A stretch of 64,000 bases of DNA from JAWPMT01 sp965601475 (GTDB taxonomy: Bacteria > Bacteroidota > Bacteroidia > Cytophagales > Cyclobacteriaceae): positions 992,001 through 1,056,000 of the forward strand of contig OZ271832.1 of the NCBI GenBank assembly GCA_965601475.1, written 5' to 3'. Positions 58,718 to 64,000 of this stretch are shown piece by piece; position 1 is the stretch's first letter; each line of letters starts with the position of its first letter. Both the position numbers and the translations under genes were made by a program. The notes under the pieces were generated by a model, which saw nothing but the letters and a program-made list of their open reading frames with translations, searched no databases and had not been told where the DNA came from.

Positions 58718-60463
58718 CTAATGGATTTCGATATCTCCTATCATCCGGGCCTGAATCGCGTTCGTTTTGATGAATTTCTGGATCTCATGGAAAGAGTCCA
58801 GGGTTTTGATTCCTTCACTGCCCAGAACCCGAACGCGGGCCTCATCCCCCAATCTGGAGATGACCTGCTCGAAGAAGGGCTTTAGTGTGGGGTAATAAGA
58901 GACGCTGTAATCTTCCAGACCTGCCATTTCAGCTGCAAGGGCTGTGGCGTCTTCAACACCACCTATCACATCCACCAGACCATTCTGCAGAGCCTGGTTG
59001 CCGGACCAAACACGGCCTCCGGCTATGGCCTCCACTTCGGCCCTGGCCATTCCACGGCCTTCTGCTACCTTGGAAATAAAAGCGTCATAGCCCTGCTCAA
59101 CCCCCTTCTGAAATATTGCCCGCTCCTGACTGGTAAGGGGCCTCGTCACCGTAAGAATATCAGAGAACTCTCCCGTGGTGACGACGTCATTGGTGATACC
59201 TAATTTATTATCCAGAAACCCCTGAAAATTGAAAAGTACGCTGAAAATTCCGATGGAACCAGTGACCGTATTGGGCTGCGCCATGATGGTATCACAAGCC
59301 ATGGCCATATAGTAGCCGCCCGATGTCGCATAGGTGCCCATCGAAGCGACGATAGGTTTAACACCCTGGGTTTTCTGAACCTCCCTCCAAATCATATCGG
59401 AAGCCGTAAGGCTACCTCCCGGAGAGTTGATTCTGACTACAATCGCCTTTACTCGGCGATTTTCCCTGGCTTTTCTAATTTCATTGGCGAATTTCTCCCC
59501 GATGATACTTTCGTCTACGTCTCCCCCCATCACGATTTCACCATCTCCAACGATGACCGCCACCCGGTCCTTACCATAACCAGATGTACCCCTGGACCTG
59601 GCATATTTCTTGAACGATACGAAGTTGATATCATCTACCTCAGCCTCTCCCAACTCCTCGCGTAGGATGTCCTTGACTTCATCTTCATAGGCTAGGCGCG
59701 TGACCAATCCCAGCTCCTCCGCTTCAGCCGGAATTTGGGCCTGCATCTGATTTTGGATAGCAGTAAGTCTGTCGATAGAAATACGTAAAGAGGTGGAAAC
59801 ATGCTGCAGATATGTGTCATTGAGGCTGACCAACAGCTCGGTGAGCTGCAACTCATTTTCAGCACTTAAGTCCTTCCTTATCAACGGTTCAATTGCACTT
59901 TTGAAAGAACCCACACGAAATATCTCCGGCTCGATTTCCAGTTTTTCGAAAGCCCCCTTGTAGAATGTCACATTGGCACTAAGCCCGTTAAATTCAAGAT
60001 TCCCCTGAGGATGCAAATAGATGCCATCAGCAGTTGATGCCAGGTAATAATCTCCTTCGCTGATGAACTCCCCATAGGCGTATAGAAATTTACCTGAAGA
60101 TTTAAAGTCAACCAAGGCATCTCGAATCTCCTGCAATGCAGCGTACCCAGCCCTCAAGTACATGTGTTCCATATAGATCCCCTCAATGTTAGGATCGTCT
60201 TTAGCTGCCCGGATACTTTCCACCAGATCCAAAAGGCCAATCATTCTAGGCGAAGCGTTCGGAAACAGGTCCTCCAAAGGATCATCCAATACCCGCTCTT
60301 TCACAATCCCGTTGAGTTTCAGCCACAAAACTGAATTCTCTTCAACCACCGGTATCTCTTCCTGGGAAGCCGCTCCGATGATGGCTATCAAGATGAAGAA
60401 ACCAAACATCGAGAAAATGAAGAGTCCGACAATGGTTGCAAGAAGATTTCTGAGGAACGCCAT
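58718..60463 (-). CDS. sppA: Signal peptide peptidase SppA, 67K type
   Basis: 581 residues with an N-terminal membrane helix (LFIFSMFGFFILIAIIG) and two S49 domains. The catalytic Lys is in FRVGSFKSAIEPLI in the first half and the nucleophile Ser in GTYATSGGYYMAMACD in the second, as in E. coli SppA. It degrades signal peptides after their release in the membrane. A -7 box (TAGTTTTG) lies 20 bp upstream. Confidence 0.94.
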   Translation of the reverse strand: MAFLRNLLATIVGLFIFSMFGFFILIAIIGAASQEEIPVVEENSVLWLKLNGIVKERVLDDPLEDLFPNASPRMIGLLDLVESIRAAKDDPNIEGIYMEHMYLRAGYAALQEIRDALVDFKSSGKFLYAYGEFISEGDYYLASTADGIYLHPQGNLEFNGLSANVTFYKGAFEKLEIEPEIFRVGSFKSAIEPLIRKDLSAENELQLTELLVSLNDTYLQHVSTSLRISIDRLTAIQNQMQAQIPAEAEELGLVTRLAYEDEVKDILREELGEAEVDDINFVSFKKYARSRGTSGYGKDRVAVIVGDGEIVMGGDVDESIIGEKFANEIRKARENRRVKAIVVRINSPGGSLTASDMIWREVQKTQGVKPIVASMGTYATSGGYYMAMACDTIMAQPNTVTGSIGIFSVLFNFQGFLDNKLGITNDVVTTGEFSDILTVTRPLTSQERAIFQKGVEQGYDAFISKVAEGRGMARAEVEAIAGGRVWSGNQALQNGLVDVIGGVEDATALAAEMAGLEDYSVSYYPTLKPFFEQVISRLGDEARVRVLGSEGIKTLDSFHEIQKFIKTNAIQARMIGDIEIH

Positions 60464-60482
60464 ATTCTATCTTAAATTCCAA

Positions 60483-60490
60483 CAAAACTA
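60483..60490 (-). promoter_or_regulatory. sppA promoter, -7 box TAGTTTTG
   Basis: On the minus strand TAGTTTTG matches TAnnTTTG exactly, 20 bp before the sppA start. The divergent folK promoter must lie in the same 80-bp gap but was not resolved. Confidence 0.55.
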
Positions 60491-60543
60491 ACGATGGATT
60501 AGATTACGCAGATTACTTTTAAAGGATTGTTATAACAGGTTTT

Positions 60544-61038
60544 ATGAACGGCATTTTTTTATTGTTGGGTTCAAATTTGGGTGATCGGATTGACCATATT
60601 CATAACTCAATCAAGAAATTGGAAGAGCAGCATATCCAGGTACTTAGCCGGTCATCGGTATATGAAACGGAGCCCTGGGGGAAGTCCGATCAGCCGTGGT
60701 TTCTCAACCAGATTTTGGAGGTCAAAGCGAACAATACAGCCGAAGAACTATTGCAAAAATGTCTTGATGTGGAGGTGTCCCTCGGTCGCTTCAGGGAAGA
60801 AAAATGGGGCCCGAGACCTATAGATATTGACATACTTTATTACAACAATCACGTTATCGATACTGACAAGCTCAAAATTCCTCATCCAGGATTACCAAAT
60901 CGCAAGTTTGCGCTGATACCCATGGTGGAACTGGCTGGAGGGCTTAATCATCCGGTGCTTGGCAAGAGCCAGATCGAGCTTTTAATGGAGTGTACCGATC
61001 AATTGCAGGTCAAAAAGACCAAGATCACATCAGCATGA
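60544..61038 (+). CDS. folK: HPPK, 6-hydroxymethyl-7,8-dihydropterin pyrophosphokinase
   Basis: 164 residues. The enzyme transfers pyrophosphate from ATP in folate synthesis. Motifs: LLLGSNLGDR, SSVYETEPWGKSDQPWFLN, VEVSLGRFREEKWGPRPIDIDILYYNN and HPGLPNRKFALIPMVEL. It overlaps the next gene by ATGA. Confidence 0.95.
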   Translation: MNGIFLLLGSNLGDRIDHIHNSIKKLEEQHIQVLSRSSVYETEPWGKSDQPWFLNQILEVKANNTAEELLQKCLDVEVSLGRFREEKWGPRPIDIDILYYNNHVIDTDKLKIPHPGLPNRKFALIPMVELAGGLNHPVLGKSQIELLMECTDQLQVKKTKITSA

Positions 61039-61784
61039 CCACAATTGAGGTGCTAATGCTCGTCTCTGCCGGGCTCTTTGCTGGTTTTATCAACACTTTG
61101 GCGGGAGGTGGCTCCTTGATTACAATGCCGCTGCTAATCTTCATGGGTCTACCATCTGTTGAGGCTAATGCCTCTAACCGCGTCGCACTTTTCATTCAGA
61201 ATATTTTTGCTGTGCAGGGTTTTCGCAGCAGAGGTGTGTTTCTTTTCCCATTTTCATTGTGGCTAGGTGTAAGCGCGACTGTTGGCGCTGTTCTGGGGGC
61301 TCGCATTGCCGTTGACATTAGCGGAGCGCTCTTCAATCGAATTTTGGCAGTGGTAATGTTGATGGTGATGGCCCTGACCGTGCTGAAACCCTACCTTACT
61401 CGAAAAGGCATCATCGAAGATTTGTCTGCGAGAAAAACGATGATAAGCGTAGTGCTATTTTTCTTCATTGGCATCTATGGAGGGTTCATTCAGGCGGGCG
61501 TGGGATTCCTGATCATCGCTGCACTCACCAATGTTCACATGTTGGGGATGGCCAAGACCAATAGCATCAAAGTCTTTGTAATATTGCTCTACACAATGTT
61601 CGCCCTTTTCGTGTTTTTTTTGGAAGACGTCATCAGATGGCAGTATGGGCTTGTCCTGGCTGGCGGCAACGCGTTGGGTGGATGGATCGCCAGTCGATGG
61701 TCTGTGGGGAAAGATGACAAGTGGATCAGACTCATCCTTGTCATCACTGTTTCTGGTTTAGCTATAAAGCTTTGGTTTTTCTGA
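61035..61784 (+). CDS. TSUP (TauE/SafE) family membrane transporter
   Basis: 249 residues from the ATG overlapping the folK stop; a GTG 45 bp upstream is less likely. About eight membrane segments. The TSUP motifs FAGFINTLAGGGSLITMPLL, EANASNRVALFIQN and GIYGGFIQAGVGFLIIAAL are clear. Family members export sulfite, sulfoacetate or similar anions; the substrate here is unknown. Confidence 0.92.
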   Translation: MTTIEVLMLVSAGLFAGFINTLAGGGSLITMPLLIFMGLPSVEANASNRVALFIQNIFAVQGFRSRGVFLFPFSLWLGVSATVGAVLGARIAVDISGALFNRILAVVMLMVMALTVLKPYLTRKGIIEDLSARKTMISVVLFFFIGIYGGFIQAGVGFLIIAALTNVHMLGMAKTNSIKVFVILLYTMFALFVFFLEDVIRWQYGLVLAGGNALGGWIASRWSVGKDDKWIRLILVITVSGLAIKLWFF

Positions 61785-61787
61785 CAA

Positions 61788-62858
61788 ATGAATTGGCAAA
61801 AATATCGTAAGGAATTTCCGATTTTAGAAGCATATACTTATCTCAATACCGCTCGGTTTTGCGCCCTGCCACGAGAGGTCATATTGGCTCAAAAGCGTTA
61901 TCTGGAAGGGCTGGCAGAAAACGGCTCATGGGTTTTCGAGGAATGGTCGCAAGGCTATGAGGAAGCAAGGGGTCGGGTCGCTGAACTCATTAAAGCTCCG
62001 ATTGACAACATCTTTTTCCTACCCAACGTTTCCACAGGCATCAACCTATCAAGCCTTTACCTGAGTCCAAAGAAGATTGTCTTGCTGGAAGGTGATTTCC
62101 CCAGTGTGACATTGCCCTGGCAGAGTAACGGGTTTGAGGTGCAAACACTGAATTATCACCACACGGAATTCTACGAGCAACTTGAAAATTGCCTCAAAGA
62201 GGGGAACCGCATTTTAAGCGCCAGCTGGATCCAAAGTCACGATGGCTTCGAAATAGACCTGGAGCGGGTCTTCAACTGGTGCAAAACCTACGAGACGACT
62301 TTTGTCCTGGATGGCACACAGGGACTTGGTTGCATTCCCTTCAAGATCGATCCAGAGGTATCAATGGTCTTTCTATGTAGTTGTTTTAAGTGGCTCATCA
62401 GTGGCTATGGAATTGCTATTGGATATGTCTCCAACGATCTGCTACCGAACTTCAAATCATTCCAAGGCTGGAACAGCATCGACTTCGGGACCGGGATGGC
62501 CAAAACCGGAGCAGCAAGCCTGGAAGTCGGCAACGCCCTTTTCCTAAATGGGCTCGCATTGAATAAAGGCCTTGCGATGATTCAGGAAATCGGGATAGAC
62601 AATATCCTGCAACGCAATACGGACCTCAAACAGGCCACTAAAGACGGCTTGAAGCAAATGGGGAGGAATGTCTCCTTAAGTGAAAACAGTCGATCCTCAA
62701 TCGTACGGCTACAGGTACAGGATGGAGAGTACGACCGATTGGCCCAAGCCAGTATACAGACTTCCGATCAGGGTGAATTTGTGAGAATATCCCCACATTT
62801 CTACAACAATGAAAAGGATATTGAGCGGCTGGTATCTGTGCTCGGGCAGCAATACTGA
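61788..62858 (+). CDS. Class V-fold PLP-dependent aminotransferase
   Basis: 356 residues. The fold-type I, class V pattern is present: AYTYLNTARFCALPREV, NVSTGINLSS, VLDGTQGLGCIPF (PLP-binding Asp) and the Lys in CSCFKWLISGYGIAIGY. Relatives include cysteine desulfurase, kynureninase and phosphoserine aminotransferase-like enzymes. The true substrate is unknown. It is 3 bp after the TSUP gene, so the two are co-transcribed. Confidence 0.9.
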   Translation: MNWQKYRKEFPILEAYTYLNTARFCALPREVILAQKRYLEGLAENGSWVFEEWSQGYEEARGRVAELIKAPIDNIFFLPNVSTGINLSSLYLSPKKIVLLEGDFPSVTLPWQSNGFEVQTLNYHHTEFYEQLENCLKEGNRILSASWIQSHDGFEIDLERVFNWCKTYETTFVLDGTQGLGCIPFKIDPEVSMVFLCSCFKWLISGYGIAIGYVSNDLLPNFKSFQGWNSIDFGTGMAKTGAASLEVGNALFLNGLALNKGLAMIQEIGIDNILQRNTDLKQATKDGLKQMGRNVSLSENSRSSIVRLQVQDGEYDRLAQASIQTSDQGEFVRISPHFYNNEKDIERLVSVLGQQY

Positions 62859-62884
62859 CAATCCGAACCAATCAAAGCTGCCGT

Positions 62885-63991
62885 TCAGAGGACCTCTTTT
62901 AAAGTACTGACTACAAAACTGACCTCATCAGTACTCATGGAAGTGAAATAAGGCAATATCAGAATTTCATTGCTCAGACGCTCACTCACAGGTAAGACTC
63001 CTGGACGGTACCCAAAAAGCTTTTGATACAGGGGTTGAAGGTGGATGGGTGGATCGAAATAGGCTTTACATTGTATGCCCCTGGCCAGGAGCCGCTCCAT
63101 TACCTTGTCCCTAACCCTGGGTACACGAATGGCGAAGACAAACCATTCCACCTGATCGGTCGGTAGCGGCTTCAAATAAATGGGGAGCGATGCGGCGTCC
63201 AACAATTCCTTATACTTCGCGAATACCAAACCCCTTCGCTTCAAAATGCCTTCCACCCGCTGCATCTGTGAAAAACCCAAGGCGGCGTTGATTTCACTCA
63301 AACGATAGTTGTAACCTAGCTCATTGTGCACCAGATTCTGCTGGTTTTGGTCCCTCCCCTGGTTTCGAAGGCTGCGGATCGTGGATGCCAGGTCGTCTCT
63401 ATTCAAAGTAACCATACCACCTTCACCTGTTGTGATTTGTTTGTTGGGGTAAAATCCATAAGCAGCAATTTCTCCAAATGATCCCACAACCAAACCCTCG
63501 TGTCTGGAAAGCAGCGATTCACAGCAATCTTCAATCAAAGCCAATCCGTATTTGTCGCAGATCGACCTTACGGCCCCGATTTTGCAAGGCCTCCCGAACA
63601 CATGGACTGCCAACACCGCTTTGGTTTTCGAAGTGATGCTTCGCTCAAGAAGGTCAGGATTGATACCAAAGGTCTCTTCCTCAATGTCTACAAAAACGGG
63701 TGTTGCACCCTCATAACATATAGCGTTGGCGGAAGCGACGAAAGAGAAGGGTGTGGTAATGACCTCGTCTCCTTCAGATATCCCCAAGGCCCTGATAGCA
63801 AGATGGAGACCCGCGGTTCCTGAGCTTACAGCCAGGGCATGTCCGCGCTCAACTTTGGTGCGGAATATTTTTTCAAAAGCCTCCATCCAAGGTCCCTGAC
63901 TCAGCTGGTCTCCCTCCAATACCTTCAAAATCGCCTGACGATCCTCATCGATTATATCGGGTTTTGCTAACGGTATCTTGAATTGACTCAT
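62885..63991 (-). CDS. DegT/DnrJ/EryC1/StrS family sugar aminotransferase
   Basis: 368 residues. It is a PLP enzyme that makes amino sugars for lipopolysaccharide, capsule or glycans from nucleotide-linked keto sugars. Motifs: VSSGTAGLHLAIRALGI, TTPFSFVASANAICYEGATPVFVDI, LIEDCCESL, the PLP Lys in GFYPNKQITTGEGGM, and NYRLSEINAALGFSQ. The ATG lies 9 bp from the window end, so neighbours in a surface-sugar cluster may be just outside. Confidence 0.94.
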   Translation of the reverse strand: MSQFKIPLAKPDIIDEDRQAILKVLEGDQLSQGPWMEAFEKIFRTKVERGHALAVSSGTAGLHLAIRALGISEGDEVITTPFSFVASANAICYEGATPVFVDIEEETFGINPDLLERSITSKTKAVLAVHVFGRPCKIGAVRSICDKYGLALIEDCCESLLSRHEGLVVGSFGEIAAYGFYPNKQITTGEGGMVTLNRDDLASTIRSLRNQGRDQNQQNLVHNELGYNYRLSEINAALGFSQMQRVEGILKRRGLVFAKYKELLDAASLPIYLKPLPTDQVEWFVFAIRVPRVRDKVMERLLARGIQCKAYFDPPIHLQPLYQKLFGYRPGVLPVSERLSNEILILPYFTSMSTDEVSFVVSTLKEVL

Positions 63992-64000
63992 CCCAACAAA

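Overview
The window looks like chromosomal DNA from a member of Bacteroidota, most likely order Cytophagales. The evidence is a giant protein with a type IX secretion sorting domain, FecI/FecR/TonB and DUF4249 gene sets, LytTR and TPR-kinase signalling, a hybrid sensor kinase ending in an AraC domain, DUF2141, DUF4097 and SigZ proteins, and several promoters with the Bacteroidota -7 box TAnnTTTG. GC content looks moderate by eye and was not computed. No prophage, integrase, insertion sequence, CRISPR array or complete tRNA was seen. One RNA gene, the small SRP RNA, is clear.

Layout. 1-10436 (minus): an apparent surface-protein operon with a tail-collar-domain protein, a 2776-residue LamG/T9SS protein and a cadherin-like protein cut by the window edge. 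10565-15931: a LytTR response regulator with a TPR histidine kinase, and a second TPR kinase transcribed divergently. 16045-16401: a SnoaL-like protein. 16598-23895 (minus): a TetR-controlled RND efflux operon that also carries DUF2141 and YceI genes. 24120-25655: histidine ammonia-lyase. 25666-30716: mixed small genes, including a nitroreductase, a lipoprotein, a NUMOD4/HNH-like protein, a hydrolase, membrane proteins and a LamG lipoprotein. 30821-35880 (minus): a sulfur module with two YeeE/YedE halves, a CstB-like persulfide dioxygenase-rhodanese, a SulP transporter and a Crp/Fnr regulator. 35939-36888: a SigZ-like sigma factor coupled to an ArsI/CadI-like enzyme. 37177-39966: small secreted or acidic proteins, SRP RNA, small transaldolase and FtsE. 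39960-42043 (minus): ECF sigma, anti-sigma and DUF4097 genes. 42138-48898 (plus): a six-gene operon with a beta-barrel-like protein, an apparently inactive serine-hydrolase-fold lipoprotein, FecI, FecR, a TonB receptor and DUF4249. 49220-58667 (minus): a TPR hybrid kinase with AraC output, succinyl-CoA:3-ketoacid CoA-transferase, GH32 and a sugar porter, then a class IV aminotransferase, a thioesterase and biotin synthase. 58718-63991: SppA, FolK, a TSUP transporter and two PLP enzymes.

The most informative signals are regulatory. (1) Two near-identical 16-bp sites, CGTAACC-NN-AGTTACA, lie before the CstB-like and SulP genes. Both are centred exactly 36.5 bp from the last base of a -7-like box, next to a Crp/Fnr gene. 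(2) A matching palindrome, TAATCA-TT-TGATTA, sits before tetR and before the efflux operon. (3) An operator of the form TxxATGTA-NN-TACATATA is shared by the unlinked nitroreductase and SnoaL-like genes. Among the proteins, the standouts are the serine-hydrolase-fold protein that has lost all three catalytic residues inside a FecIR/TonB operon, the Cys-tailed SigZ/ArsI pair, and a repeated module shared by the two large surface proteins.
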